Positions 1 to 7,381 are shown, numbered from the stretch's first letter. The stretch is DNA of 37,922 nucleotides from Alphaproteobacteria bacterium (GCA_030041385.1 JASHNY010000070.1:1-37922), one strand, 5' to 3'. Program-made: numbers and translations. The notes: generated from the sequence alone by a model not told the origin.

Positions 1-160
1 CGCGGATGGCCTCTGCTTGCTGTCGCCGGCGCGCTAGAGCCTCCCTGTCGGCTTCGGAGATGGTGCCGTTCCCCTCCGTTGCATGAGCGGCCGGCAGGCG
101 CGTAATGCGGCCGCCCGCGGCCAGAAAAGCTCTGACCGCGGCGTCGGTATCTTGGGGCAT
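1..160 (-). CDS. Hypothetical small protein, cut by window edge
   Basis: An open frame on the minus strand starts at an ATG at 158-160, only three bases after the stop of the AlpA-like gene, and runs off the left edge. The visible 53 residues start MPQDTDAAVRAFLAAGG and are charged and Ala/Arg-rich, with an Arg/Gln-rich stretch near the cut end. I do not recognise a family. The tight coupling to the upstream DNA-binding protein suggests one transcript and membership in the same putative integrated element. The length, C-terminus and function cannot be judged from this window. Confidence 0.55.
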   Translation of the reverse strand, partial: MPQDTDAAVRAFLAAGGRITRLPAAHATEGNGTISEADREALARRRQQAEAIR

Positions 161-163
161 CGG

Positions 164-379
164 CTAGGCGCTAAGGCGCGTGGCAGCCCAGCGTTCCGCC
201 TCGGCGCGCGGAACGTAGGCGCGGCGTCCAAGGCGGGAAATATTGAGATGGCCGCCCTTCACTTCGTTCCAGAACTTGGTGTGGCCAATCGGGTAAACCC
301 GCCGGAATTGGCGCTCGGTGTAGAAGGCTGCGGTCGGCGCGGGGTTGTCGCGGTCGGAAAGCGGTTTTGATGTAGCCAT
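164..379 (-). CDS. AlpA/excisionase-like helix-turn-helix protein
   Basis: 71 residues. The centre reads FYTERQFRRVYPIGHTKFW and is followed by LGRRAYVPRAEAERWA, the pattern of small MerR/AlpA-type winged-helix DNA-binding proteins: a recognition helix, a short wing, then a helix rich in Arg/Glu. Such proteins act as excisionases or transcription activators in prophages and integrative elements. The family assignment rests on this pattern and on size. It is the first gene of a unit with the truncated gene at 1-160. A 24-bp palindrome (425-448) lies about 45 bp upstream and could be an operator. Its position close to the 3' end of a tRNA-Ser gene fits an integrated element. Confidence 0.7.
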   Translation of the reverse strand: MATSKPLSDRDNPAPTAAFYTERQFRRVYPIGHTKFWNEVKGGHLNISRLGRRAYVPRAEAERWAATRLSA

Positions 380-728
380 GGCACGGCTCCGCGTAGCCCC
401 GAAGGGCTTTGTTGGCGCGGTGCCGTCGCGGTTTAATCTAGCCGCGACTATCTCACTTCACGCGATCCTCGGCTCGCGGAGCCATGTAATCCGGTGGACG
501 GCCTGCCAAGGACAGGTGCCCCGCCTACACCTTCGCACGAGCCACCGCTGATGGACCCGCGCTCTACGCCTATACCTAGGCGCGTTGTCTGCCGCGTCAA
601 GGGATCGTGTGCGGCCGTCCGATGCGGACACGGCAATATGGTTAACAACCGCTTAGGAAATCGTTAGTACACAGATTTGTATATCGTTTTGGAATTTCCG
701 ATCTATCTTATTGATTTTCCTAGTATTA
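380..728. other. Intergenic stretch between AlpA-like gene and tRNA-Ser
   Basis: 349 bp with no convincing gene. It holds a palindrome at 425-448. The last 80 bases before the tRNA 3' end are clearly more AT-rich than the rest of the window, as often seen at tRNA-linked integration junctions. No integrase fragment was recognised. If an element is integrated here, its attachment core should start within the tRNA 3' end and extend into this stretch, but only one copy would be inside the window. Confidence 0.4.
425..448. promoter_or_regulatory. Palindrome upstream of AlpA-like gene
   Basis: GTCGCGG at 425-431 and CCGCGAC at 442-448 are perfect 7-bp inverted arms around an AT-rich 10-base centre (TTTAATCTAG). 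The position, 46 to 69 bp upstream of the AlpA-like start codon, fits an operator for the element's own regulator. A transcript hairpin is an alternative. No terminator U-run follows on either strand. Confidence 0.35.
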
Positions 729-818
729 TGGCGGAGGGAGCGGGATTCGAACCCGCGATACGGTTGCCCGTATACACGCTCTCCAGGCGTGCGCCTTCGA
801 CCGCTCGGCCACCCCTCC
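729..818 (-). tRNA. tRNA-Ser (anticodon GGA)
   Basis: Read on the minus strand, the acceptor strand GGAGGGG (818-812) pairs with TCCCTCC (739-733; one G-T pair), followed by discriminator G and an encoded CCA (731-729). The anticodon arm is CACGC-CTGGAGA-GCGTG, giving anticodon GGA, which reads UCC/UCU serine codons. A long variable arm (TATACGG...CCGTATC) marks a class II tRNA. The T-arm is GCGGG-TTCGAAT-CCCGC. All four arms fold, so this is a functional-looking gene. Its 3' end faces the AlpA-like gene, the usual side for integration of mobile elements. Confidence 0.96.
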
Positions 819-960
819 GCGCCGCCGCGAGGGCCGCGGCGGGGCGCGGAGAGTAGAGCAAATTCCACTGGCGCGGAACCGGTCCGCGGCGGTCTGGCCT
901 CGGCCGCGACGGCCCACTAAACTCCCGCGCAAGCGGAGCGGGGCAGGGGATCGCCGGAGG

Positions 961-2493
961 ATGGTCGCGCGGGTGCGCACGGTGGCGTTTCACGGCGTCG
1001 AGGTGGTCGAGGTCGAGGCCCAGGTCACGATCACCGCAGGGCTTCCCGCCTTTGCGATTGTCGGATTGCCGGACAAGGCGGTGGCGGAATCGCGCGAGCG
1101 GGTGCGCGCCGCCCTCGCCGCGCTCGGCCTCGCGCTGCCGCCGCGGCACATCACGGTCAATTTGTCGCCGGCCGATGTGGTCAAGGAAGGCAGCCATTTC
1201 GATCTGCCGATCGCGCTCGGCCTGCTGGCGGCGATGGACGTGTTGCCAGCCGACGAGCTCGGCAACTATGTCGCGCTCGGCGAACTGGCGCTCGACGGCT
1301 CGGTGACCGAGGTCGCCGGGGTATTGCTCGCCGCGCTCTCGGCATCCGCGCGCGAGGCCGGCATCATCTGCCCTGCCGCCTGCGGCAGCGAGGCGGCCTG
1401 GGCCGGCGAGGTCGAGATCGTCGCGGCGCCGAACCTGCTGGCGATTGTCAACCATTTCAAAGGTACCCAGCTGTTGCCGCCGCCGCAGGCGAAACTGGCG
1501 CCGGCGCGCGGCGCCGGGCTCGACCTCAAGGACGTGAAGGGCCAGGAAAGCGCCAAGCGCGCGCTCGAAATCGCCGCGGCGGGCGGCCACAACATGCTGA
1601 TGACCGGCCCGCCCGGCTCGGGCAAGTCGATGCTGGCGGCACGGCTGCCCGGCATATTGCCGCCGCTCGAACCGAAAGAGGCGCTGGAGCTCGGCATGAT
1701 CCTGTCGGTCGCCGGCGGATTGCGCGGCGGCGGATTGTCGCGCGAGCGCCCGTTTCGCGACCCGCACCATTCGGCCTCATTGCCGGCGCTGGTCGGCGGC
1801 GGCCTCAGGGCGCGGCCGGGCGAGATCAGCCTCGCGCATCAGGGCGTCCTGTTTCTCGACGAACTGCCCGAATTCAGCCGGGCCGCGCTCGAAGCGCTGC
1901 GCCAGCCGCTCGAAACCGGGCGGATCAGCGTCGCCCGCGCCAACACCCACGTGACCTATCCGGCGCGGGTGCAGCTGATCGCGGCGATGAACCCGTGCCG
2001 CTGCGGCTATCTCGCCGAGCCGGGCCGCGCCTGCGGCCGCGCCCCGCGCTGCGCCCAGGATTACCAGGCGCGATTGTCGGGGCCGCTCCTCGACCGCATC
2101 GATCTGCACATCGACGTGCCGGCGGTGTCGCCCGCCGACCTCGCCTTGCCGCCGCCGGCCGAGGCGAGCGATACGGTCGCCGAACGGGTCGGCCTCGCCC
2201 GCGCCCGGCAGCAGCGGCGCTATGCCAAACTGCCGGAAGACCGCCGCATCCGCACCAATGCCGAGGCCGACGGGGCCGTGCTCGACGAGGCCGCGACGCC
2301 GGAAGAGGCCGGGCGCGCCCTGCTGACCCGCGCCGCCGAGCGATTGCACCTGTCGGCCCGCGGCTATCACCGCGTATTGCGCGTCGCCCGCACCCTGGCC
2401 GACCTCGACGGCGCCCCGGTTGTGGCCCGCCGCCACGTCGCCGAGGCGCTCTCCTACCGCCGCGGCTTCGATGCGCCGGAAGGATCAGGGTAG
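961..2493 (+). CDS. comM: YifB/ComM-type Mg-chelatase-like AAA+ ATPase
   Basis: 510 residues, the usual family length. ComM is a hexameric helicase that promotes branch migration during uptake and integration of foreign DNA, known from naturally competent bacteria; many relatives are simply called YifB. The N-terminal Lon-like domain (about 1-170) contains the GLPDKAVAESRERVRAAL signature. It is followed by Walker A GPPGSGKS (216-223), Walker B GVLFLDELPEF, and MNPCRCGY with a Cys-rich insert (RACGRAPRC). The C-terminal helical domain is present. MVARVRTVAF is the normal family N-terminus, so the ATG at 961 is preferred although a GGAGG abuts it directly; a GGGGCAGGGG stretch further upstream may serve as ribosome site. 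It is monocistronic, with repeats following immediately. Confidence 0.95.
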   Translation: MVARVRTVAFHGVEVVEVEAQVTITAGLPAFAIVGLPDKAVAESRERVRAALAALGLALPPRHITVNLSPADVVKEGSHFDLPIALGLLAAMDVLPADELGNYVALGELALDGSVTEVAGVLLAALSASAREAGIICPAACGSEAAWAGEVEIVAAPNLLAIVNHFKGTQLLPPPQAKLAPARGAGLDLKDVKGQESAKRALEIAAAGGHNMLMTGPPGSGKSMLAARLPGILPPLEPKEALELGMILSVAGGLRGGGLSRERPFRDPHHSASLPALVGGGLRARPGEISLAHQGVLFLDELPEFSRAALEALRQPLETGRISVARANTHVTYPARVQLIAAMNPCRCGYLAEPGRACGRAPRCAQDYQARLSGPLLDRIDLHIDVPAVSPADLALPPPAEASDTVAERVGLARARQQRRYAKLPEDRRIRTNAEADGAVLDEAATPEEAGRALLTRAAERLHLSARGYHRVLRVARTLADLDGAPVVARRHVAEALSYRRGFDAPEGSG

Positions 2494-2500
2494 AGGGGCA

Positions 2501-2606
2501 CGGAGATAAGTGCACTGTCACCGTAATTCCCGGAGATAAGTGCACTGTCACCGTAATTGTGTCACCGTAATTGTAATTGAATTCCCGGTGACAGTGCACG
2601 TAATTC
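2501..2606. repeat. REP-like cluster of TGCACTGTCACCG repeats
   Basis: Two exact 28-bp copies (2501-2528 and 2531-2558) begin CGGAGATAAGTGCACTGTCA and end in CCGTAATT. A third partial copy GTCACCGTAATT is at 2561-2572, and an inverted copy CGGTGACAGTGCA at 2586-2598 continues into CGTAATTC. Direct and inverted copies can fold into a hairpin. Such 20-30-bp palindromic units resemble the REP sequences mobilised by REP-associated tyrosine transposases (RAYTs). No transposase is in the window, so that link is inference. The cluster sits between comM and higA. Confidence 0.75.
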
Positions 2607-2628
2607 AGGACTACGGCTTAGGTAATTC

Positions 2629-2934
2629 CTACGCCCCAATTCCCTCGCGGGGCTGCACTTGGCGTTCAATCGCGGGTCCGTGTTCTGCCAGTGTGCGGGA
2701 CAGGTCATAGGCGGATTGCAGGTTCAGCCAGAATTCGGGCGAGGTGCCGAAATAACGGGCGAGGCGGATTGCGGTTTCGGCCGAAACGGCGCGCGGCTTT
2801 TCGGCGCGGAGAATGTCGCCGATCCGCGTCGCCGGCACCCGCAAGGCCAGGGCCAGCGCGTTTGCCGACAGGCCGAGCGGCTTCATGAACTCTTCGCGCA
2901 GAACTTCGCCGGGATGGGTACGAATTCGGGCCAT
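2629..2934 (-). CDS. higA: HigA-type antitoxin, XRE family
   Basis: 101 residues. It begins MARIRTHPGEVLREEFMKPL, the classic HigA/VapI N-terminus, followed by an XRE helix-turn-helix (LSANALALALRVPATRIGDI) and the typical YFGTSPEFWLNLQSAYDL segment. HigA binds and neutralises the mRNA-cleaving toxin HigB and represses the operon. The start is set by the family N-terminus and by a GAGGG ribosome site just upstream. It lies 11 bp downstream of the higB stop on the same strand, the normal toxin-first higBA order. The antitoxin looks intact while its toxin is not, so it may act only as an autoregulator or cross-antitoxin. Confidence 0.92.
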   Translation of the reverse strand: MARIRTHPGEVLREEFMKPLGLSANALALALRVPATRIGDILRAEKPRAVSAETAIRLARYFGTSPEFWLNLQSAYDLSRTLAEHGPAIERQVQPREGIGA

Positions 2935-2945
2935 GGTTTGATCCC

Positions 2946-3068
2946 TCAGTGATAATCGACTATCTCGACGTTCTCGGCATTGCCATCGCGCCAGACAAGG
3001 CAGATGCGCCACTGGTCGTTGATCCGGATGCTGTGCTCGCGGCGTCTGTCTTTGAAGGACCGGATCAC
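2946..3068 (-). pseudogene. higB: HigB toxin remnant with core deleted in frame
   Basis: A 40-codon frame with GTG start (3066-3068) encodes VIRSFKDRRREHSIRINDQW followed by RICLVWRDGNAENVEIVDYH. Both ends match the RelE-fold HigB mRNA interferase: the SFKD start and the HSIRINDQWRICxxW ... VEIVDYH end. Full-length HigB is about 90-95 residues. Roughly 50 residues between SFKD and the HSIRIND block are missing, including the central helices and the usual GNRLEALKGDR segment. The frame is kept across the junction, suggesting recombination at a short similarity (KD...GDRR). The product is unlikely to be an active toxin. I infer pseudogene rather than a miniature toxin. Confidence 0.82.
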
Positions 3069-3080
3069 CGTCGAAATATA

Positions 3081-3109
3081 TAACGTGGAATATTATATGT
3101 GGAACGTTA
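3081..3109 (-). promoter_or_regulatory. Probable higBA promoter/operator
   Basis: TAACGT (3081-3086) and ACGTTA (3104-3109) are perfect inverted arms. Between them, on the minus strand, lies a consensus -10 box TATAAT (3092-3097), about 24 bp upstream of the higB GTG. A possible -35 (TGGACA, 3117-3122) is present with a long 19-bp spacer. An operator overlapping the -10 box is the usual arrangement for antitoxin autoregulation. HigA binding is inferred, not shown. Confidence 0.55.
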
Positions 3110-3201
3110 CCTCGCGTGTCCACCCGGAAATCGCTTGCGGGAACCGGCGGCGATGGCCGACGATTAGATAAAGGCGGGACCTTCGCCGGAGGGATCGGCA
3201 C

Positions 3202-4380
3202 ATGAGCGAGCTTTATCTGCGCAGCGGCATCTTCCTGGCGCCGTTCCACAATCACGACGAAAACCCGACCTTGTCGATGGAGCGCGACCTCGAACTGCTG
3301 GAGCATCTCGACCGGCTCAACTATCACGAGGCGTGGATCGGCGAGCACCATTCGGGCGGGTTCGAACTGATCGCCTGCCCGGAGATGTTCATCGCCGCCG
3401 CCGCCCAGCGCACCCGGCATATCCGGCTCGGCACCGGCGTCGTGTCATTGCCCTACCACAACCCGTTCATGCTCGCCGACCGCATGGTCCAGCTCGACCA
3501 CATGACGCGCGGGCGGGCGATGATGGGAGTGGGGCCGGGGGCGCTGGTGCACGACGCCTTGAAGATCGGCATCGAGCCCGGCGAGCAGCGCCGGATGATG
3601 AACGAATCGTTCGACTGCATCGTCCGGCTGCTCAACGGCGAGATCGTCAACAAGAAGACCGATTGGTTCAACCTGACCGACGCGCAATTGCAGTTGCGCC
3701 CCTACACCAGGCCGACGATGGAGCTGGCGGTCGCCGCGGCGCGCTCGCCGTCGGGATCATTGCTCGCCGGCAGATACGGCGTCGGCATGCTGTCGATCGG
3801 CGGGACGAGCCCGATGGCGATGGAGCGCCACACCGAGAACTGGGGCCTTTACGAAGAGACCGCGCGTGCCAATGGCCACACCCCCGACCGCAGGAACTGG
3901 CGCGTCGTCGGCCTGTTCCACATCGCCGACACGCGCGAGCAGGCGCGCGCCAACGTCAGGTTCGGCGTCCAGGCCTTCGCCAATTATTTCCACGACGTGG
4001 CGACCTTTCCGATCATCCCGCCCGAGGTTGGCGACCCGATCGAGTGGCTGATTGAGAGCGGTACCGCCTGCATCGGCACGCCCGACGACGCGATCGCCTA
4101 TGTCGACCGGCTGGTCGCCGGCTCGGGCGGGTTCGGGGTGTTGTGCGAGCTGGCGCAGAACTGGGCCGATTGGGAGGCGACCAAGCGGCATTACGAATTG
4201 ATGGCGCGCTTTGTTCATCCCAAATATCAGCAGAGCCGGGAATTGCTGCGCGGCAGCTACGATTACGCCACGAGCCACCATGTCGATTTTACCGGCCAGG
4301 CCAGCGCGGCGATCCAGAAAGAGATCGACCGCCATGCCGCCAGCCGCGCCGGCACCGGCAAGCGGGAGGCGGCCGAATAG
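3202..4380 (+). CDS. Luciferase-like flavin-dependent monooxygenase
   Basis: 392 residues, one domain of the bacterial-luciferase/LLM superfamily, which uses reduced FMN and O2. Family marks are HDENPTLSMERDLELLEHLD, YHEAWIGEHHSGGFE, IRLGTGVVSLPYHNPFMLAD, and GRAMMGVGPGALVHDA. The overall pattern is closest to the limonene 1,2-monooxygenase (LimB)-like subgroup in length and motifs, but the substrate cannot be read from sequence. A flavin reductase partner is not adjacent. A ribosome site GGAGGGATCGGCAC precedes the ATG. The BMFP gene starts 8 bp downstream, so the two may be co-transcribed. Confidence 0.88.
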   Translation: MSELYLRSGIFLAPFHNHDENPTLSMERDLELLEHLDRLNYHEAWIGEHHSGGFELIACPEMFIAAAAQRTRHIRLGTGVVSLPYHNPFMLADRMVQLDHMTRGRAMMGVGPGALVHDALKIGIEPGEQRRMMNESFDCIVRLLNGEIVNKKTDWFNLTDAQLQLRPYTRPTMELAVAAARSPSGSLLAGRYGVGMLSIGGTSPMAMERHTENWGLYEETARANGHTPDRRNWRVVGLFHIADTREQARANVRFGVQAFANYFHDVATFPIIPPEVGDPIEWLIESGTACIGTPDDAIAYVDRLVAGSGGFGVLCELAQNWADWEATKRHYELMARFVHPKYQQSRELLRGSYDYATSHHVDFTGQASAAIQKEIDRHAASRAGTGKREAAE

Positions 4381-4388
4381 GATCGGGG

Positions 4389-4688
4389 ATGCAGAGCCAA
4401 AGCCGGTTGCTTGACGATCTCGCCCGCGTGGCCGCCGGTGCGGCGGGCGCGCTGACGGGAATGCGCGGCGAGGTCGAATCGCGCTTGCGCGACCAGCTCG
4501 AACGGGTGCTGGCACGGATGGACCTGGTGACGCGCGAGGAGTTCGAGGCGGTCAAGGAGATGGCGGCCCGGGCGCGCGCCGAGCAGGAGGCATTGCAGCG
4601 CCGGCTCGATGCGCTCGAGGCGCGCCAGGCGCCCGCCGGCGGTACATCCGAGCCCGGGAAGCTAGGTGCTGAGCCAAGCGCGCAGTGA
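4389..4688 (+). CDS. ubiK: BMFP-domain protein, UbiK-like accessory factor
   Basis: 99 residues from the ATG at 4389, preceded by GATCGGGG. The sequence LLDDLARVAAGAAGALTGMR followed by MDLVTREEFEAVKEMAARAR and a heptad-rich coiled coil (EQEALQRRLDALEAR) is the BMFP/DUF526 pattern. E. coli UbiK (YqiC) is an accessory protein for ubiquinone biosynthesis, and the Brucella relative was named membrane fusogenic protein. It is predicted to trimerise through the coiled coil and associate with membranes. A Gly/Pro/Ser-rich tail follows. The preceding monooxygenase is probably unrelated to ubiquinone synthesis. Confidence 0.85.
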   Translation: MQSQSRLLDDLARVAAGAAGALTGMRGEVESRLRDQLERVLARMDLVTREEFEAVKEMAARARAEQEALQRRLDALEARQAPAGGTSEPGKLGAEPSAQ

Positions 4689-4853
4689 TACGCTAAATCT
4701 AGGCTTGCGCCGGCGATCCGGCTTTGGCAGCGTAGCCCTGCCTCGCGGGTGTGTGTTGTATGCGGCGCCGCCGCCTCGATGGGTTGCCATCGCCGGGGAA
4801 GCTGTTAAGAAGCCGCCGCCCGAGTCTCGTCGAGCCGCCTTCAGGAGGGCGCG

Positions 4854-5360
4854 ATGACGTCTGTTTCCGTAGCCGAAGTTCGCACCCTGTCGGGCAACCC
4901 GATCGATCTCGTCGAGGAATTCGTGATCGCCAACGACTGGGCGCACGATCGCGCCAGCGAGGACGAGCTGATCGTCGAGATTTCCGGGCGCTGGTGCGAT
5001 TACCGCCTGTATTTCATGTGGCAGGAGGAATTGAGCGCATTGCATTTCTCGGCCGGGTTCGACATGCGCGTGCCGAAGCGCCGGCGCAGCGCGGTCTATG
5101 AATTGCTGGCCTTGGCCAACGAGAAATTGTGGCTCGGCCATTTCGATCTGTCGGCCGGCGACAATCTGCCGGCCTTCCGCCATGCGGTATTGCTGCGCGG
5201 CCTGGCTGGCCCGACCGCCGAGCAGGTCGAGGACCTGGTCGAGATCGCCGTGGCCGAATGCGAGCGCTTCTACCCGGCCTTCCAGCTGGTGATCTGGGGC
5301 GGCAAGCCGGCCGAGGAGGCAATGGCGACCGCGATGATCGACCCGATCGGCGAGGCCTGA
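4854..5360 (+). CDS. YbjN domain-containing protein
   Basis: 168 residues with a strong ribosome site (AGGAGGGCGCG) before ATG 4854. The fold pattern of alternating strands and helices (ISGRWCDYRLYFMWQEELSA, then FDMRVPKRRRSAVYELLALA, then NEKLWLGHFDLSAGDNLPAF) matches the YbjN family, which has a type III secretion chaperone-like fold and, in enterobacteria, is linked to stress and motility control. The biochemical role in alphaproteobacteria is not established. It lies between BMFP and proC, an order I associate with alphaproteobacteria. The stop is 17 bp before proC, so translation of the two is probably linked by one transcript. Confidence 0.88.
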   Translation: MTSVSVAEVRTLSGNPIDLVEEFVIANDWAHDRASEDELIVEISGRWCDYRLYFMWQEELSALHFSAGFDMRVPKRRRSAVYELLALANEKLWLGHFDLSAGDNLPAFRHAVLLRGLAGPTAEQVEDLVEIAVAECERFYPAFQLVIWGGKPAEEAMATAMIDPIGEA

Positions 5361-5377
5361 CCCGGGGAGTTTGCGCA

Positions 5378-6190
5378 ATGGGTGCTGGCACGCTGGTCCT
5401 GGTCGGCTGCGGCCAGATGGGGTCGGCGATGCTGCGCGGTTGGGTTTCGGGCGCAGCGGCCCGGCGCTTTGCGGTGGTCGAGCCGGCGGGCGCCCCGGCG
5501 TCGCTTGCTCCCGCACCCGAAATCTCCTGGCACAAGGCTCCGGCTGAGCTGCCCGACCGGCTCGACCCCGACGCGGTGGTGTTCGCCGTCAAGCCGCAGG
5601 TAATCAGCGACCTGCTGCCGGATTATCGCCGCTGGGCACGGCCGCAGACCCTGTTCCTGTCGATCGCTGCGGGCAAGACCATCGCCGGGCTCGCGCGCCA
5701 TCTCGGCGGCGCTGCCGCGATCGTGCGGGCGATGCCCAACACGCCTGCGGCAATCGGCCGCGCGATCACGGTCGCCTGCGCCAATCCGCTTGTGACCCCG
5801 GCGCAGCGGAGCCTGTGCGAGGGGCTGCTGGCGGCGATCGGCGAAAGCGCCTGGGTCGAAGACGAGTCGCTGATGGATGCCGTGACCGCAGTGTCGGGCA
5901 GCGGACCGGCCTATGTCTTCCTGCTGATCGAGGCCCTGGCGGCGGCCGGCGTCGAGGCCGGGCTGCCCGCCGATCTGGCCATGCGGCTGGCCCGCGCGAC
6001 CGTGGCCGGAGCGGGCGAACTGGCGCGGCTTTCACCCGACAGCCCGGCCCGGTTGCGCGAGAATGTGACCAGCCCCGGCGGCACCACCCGCGCCGCGCTC
6101 GACGTCTTGATGGGCGAGCGCGGTCTGGCGGCGCTGCTCGACCGCGCGGTCGCAGCCGCCACGGCGCGGTCGCGCGAATTGGCGAGCTGA
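5378..6190 (+). CDS. proC: Pyrroline-5-carboxylate reductase
   Basis: 270 residues, normal length. It catalyses the last step of proline synthesis, NAD(P)H-dependent reduction of 1-pyrroline-5-carboxylate to L-proline, in the cytoplasm. The N-terminal Rossmann motif is VLVGCGQMGSAML; VRAMPNTPAAIGRAIT is the conserved mid segment. The C-terminal dimer/active-site domain has AVSGSGPAYVFLLIEALAAA and the ProC signature ENVTSPGGTTRAALDVL. The start at 5378 follows GGGGAG. It lies in a run with YbjN upstream and a TetR regulator 4 bp downstream. Confidence 0.96.
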   Translation: MGAGTLVLVGCGQMGSAMLRGWVSGAAARRFAVVEPAGAPASLAPAPEISWHKAPAELPDRLDPDAVVFAVKPQVISDLLPDYRRWARPQTLFLSIAAGKTIAGLARHLGGAAAIVRAMPNTPAAIGRAITVACANPLVTPAQRSLCEGLLAAIGESAWVEDESLMDAVTAVSGSGPAYVFLLIEALAAAGVEAGLPADLAMRLARATVAGAGELARLSPDSPARLRENVTSPGGTTRAALDVLMGERGLAALLDRAVAAATARSRELAS

Positions 6191-6194
6191 CGCG

Positions 6195-6824
6195 ATGCCG
6201 CGGGCGCGCCGAGCTGCCGGCAACGGCGCCGAGAAAAGCGACGCCGATCGCATCATCGATGCGGCGCTTGCCGGCATCGCCGAACAGGGCTGGCGGCGCC
6301 TGTCACTGGCGGCGATCGCGGCGGCGGCGGGCATGCCGATCCTGCGGGTCTATCGCCTGTTCCCCTCGAAGGCAGCGATCCTGTGCGGGCTGTTCCGCCG
6401 GGTCGACGAGGCGGCGCTGGCGGCGCCGGTCGAAGCCGGCGATGACGAACGCCCGCGCGATCGGGTGTTCGACCTGCTGATGCGGCGATTCGACGCGCTC
6501 GGCCCGCACAAGCGTGCGATCTCGGTCCTGCGCCGCGAATTGCCGGCCGATCCGCCGAGCGCGATCGCGGCAGGCGCCGGGCTGTTGCGCTCGATGCGGT
6601 GGATGCTCGAAGCGGCGGGCATCGCCACCGCCGGCATCGGCGGCGCGGTCGCGGTCAAGTTGACGGCGGCCGCCTATCTCGGTGCAGCATCGGTGTGGCT
6701 GCGCGACGATTCCGCCGATCTGGCGCCGACGATGGCGGCGCTCGACCAGCGGCTGCGGCGGATCGAACGCTGGTTCGGCGCGCCGCGGCCGCACTCGGCA
6801 CCGGGCGAGGCTGCCGCCGGCTGA
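6195..6824 (+). CDS. TetR family transcriptional regulator
   Basis: 209 residues. The N-terminal DNA-binding domain shows the TetR helix-turn-helix: RIIDAALAGIAEQGWRRLSL, AAIAAAAGMPILRVYRLFPS, then KAAILCGLFRRVDE. The remaining helical domain, likely for ligand binding and dimerisation, is poorly conserved and ends in a Pro/Ala-rich tail. The start is four bases after the proC stop, so it is probably co-transcribed with proC, although a role in proline metabolism is not implied. The fold also resembles the TetR-like COQ9 family in outline, but the clear HTH favours a repressor. Confidence 0.85.
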   Translation: MPRARRAAGNGAEKSDADRIIDAALAGIAEQGWRRLSLAAIAAAAGMPILRVYRLFPSKAAILCGLFRRVDEAALAAPVEAGDDERPRDRVFDLLMRRFDALGPHKRAISVLRRELPADPPSAIAAGAGLLRSMRWMLEAAGIATAGIGGAVAVKLTAAAYLGAASVWLRDDSADLAPTMAALDQRLRRIERWFGAPRPHSAPGEAAAG

Positions 6825-6846
6825 TTGCTGCGCTGCAATATACGCC

Positions 6847-6898
6847 TTGCAATTTTCCGCGAACGGGTCGATATACCCGCCATTGTGCAATGCACAAT
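6847..6898 (+). promoter_or_regulatory. Putative phasin promoter and PhaR-like operator
   Basis: Upstream of the phasin gene lies a perfect 17-bp palindrome, ATTGTGCA-A-TGCACAAT (6882-6898). About 35 bp before it is TTGCAA (6847-6852), a possible -35, with an AT-rich GATATACC around 6870-6877 as weak -10. Alphaproteobacterial PhaR repressors bind TGC/GCA dyads upstream of phasin genes, so autoregulation by PhaR is a reasonable inference. phaR itself is not in the window. Confidence 0.5.
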
Positions 6899-6924
6899 AC
6901 CTCGACCCCGTCCGGAGCCGCGCT

Positions 6925-7359
6925 ATGTCCGAAAGCCATTCCAGCTTCTTCGATTTCGATGCCGCCAGGATGTTTGCCGATTTTCCGTTGCGTCCGTTCG
7001 ATGTCGAGGCGGTGTGGACATCCGGGCGCCGCAATATCGAGGCGCTGTCGCGGGCGAACCGGCTGGCCGTCGAGGGGGTGCAGGCGATGGCCCGGCGCCA
7101 GGCCGAGATGGCGCGCGAGAGCTTCGATGATTTCTCGGCCCTGGTCCGCGACCTGTCGCGTCCGGCTTCTGCCGAGGAGCGGATCGCCAAGCACACTGCT
7201 TACGCGAAGAATGCGATCGACAAGGGTTTCAGTCATGGCCGCGAGATCGCCCAGATGGCGAGCAAGGCCGGCGGCGACGCCGCCGAGGTACTGCAGCGTC
7301 GGGCCAGCGAAGGGCTCGACGAATTGTCCGCGCTGACCTGCCACAAGGCGAAGGCGTAG
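6925..7359 (+). CDS. Phasin family protein
   Basis: 144 residues starting at ATG 6925, preceded by CCGGAGCCG. It is almost entirely helical, with the phasin pattern RRNIEALSRANRLAVEGVQA followed by MARRQAEMARESFDDFSALV and RIAKHTAYAKNAIDKGFSHG. Phasins coat polyhydroxyalkanoate granules and control their size and number. The short length and Ala/Arg/Glu-rich amphipathic helices fit. No PHA synthase or depolymerase is in the window. The gene is separated from TetR by a 100-bp regulatory gap with dyad symmetry. It converges with the histidine kinase gene, leaving only 22 bp between the two stops. Confidence 0.88.
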   Translation: MSESHSSFFDFDAARMFADFPLRPFDVEAVWTSGRRNIEALSRANRLAVEGVQAMARRQAEMARESFDDFSALVRDLSRPASAEERIAKHTAYAKNAIDKGFSHGREIAQMASKAGGDAAEVLQRRASEGLDELSALTCHKAKA

Positions 7360-7381
7360 CCGCGCCCCGCCTTTCGCCGGC

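Noticed and set aside
2501-2606. CRISPR array
   Set aside because: Only two full units with a 30-bp period, which leaves no room for spacers, plus an inverted copy. REP-like repeats fit better.
2959-3420. N-terminal extension of HigA upstream of 2934
   Set aside because: The frame is open to 3420 but overlaps the higB remnant and promoter. The family N-terminus and ribosome site fix the start at 2934.
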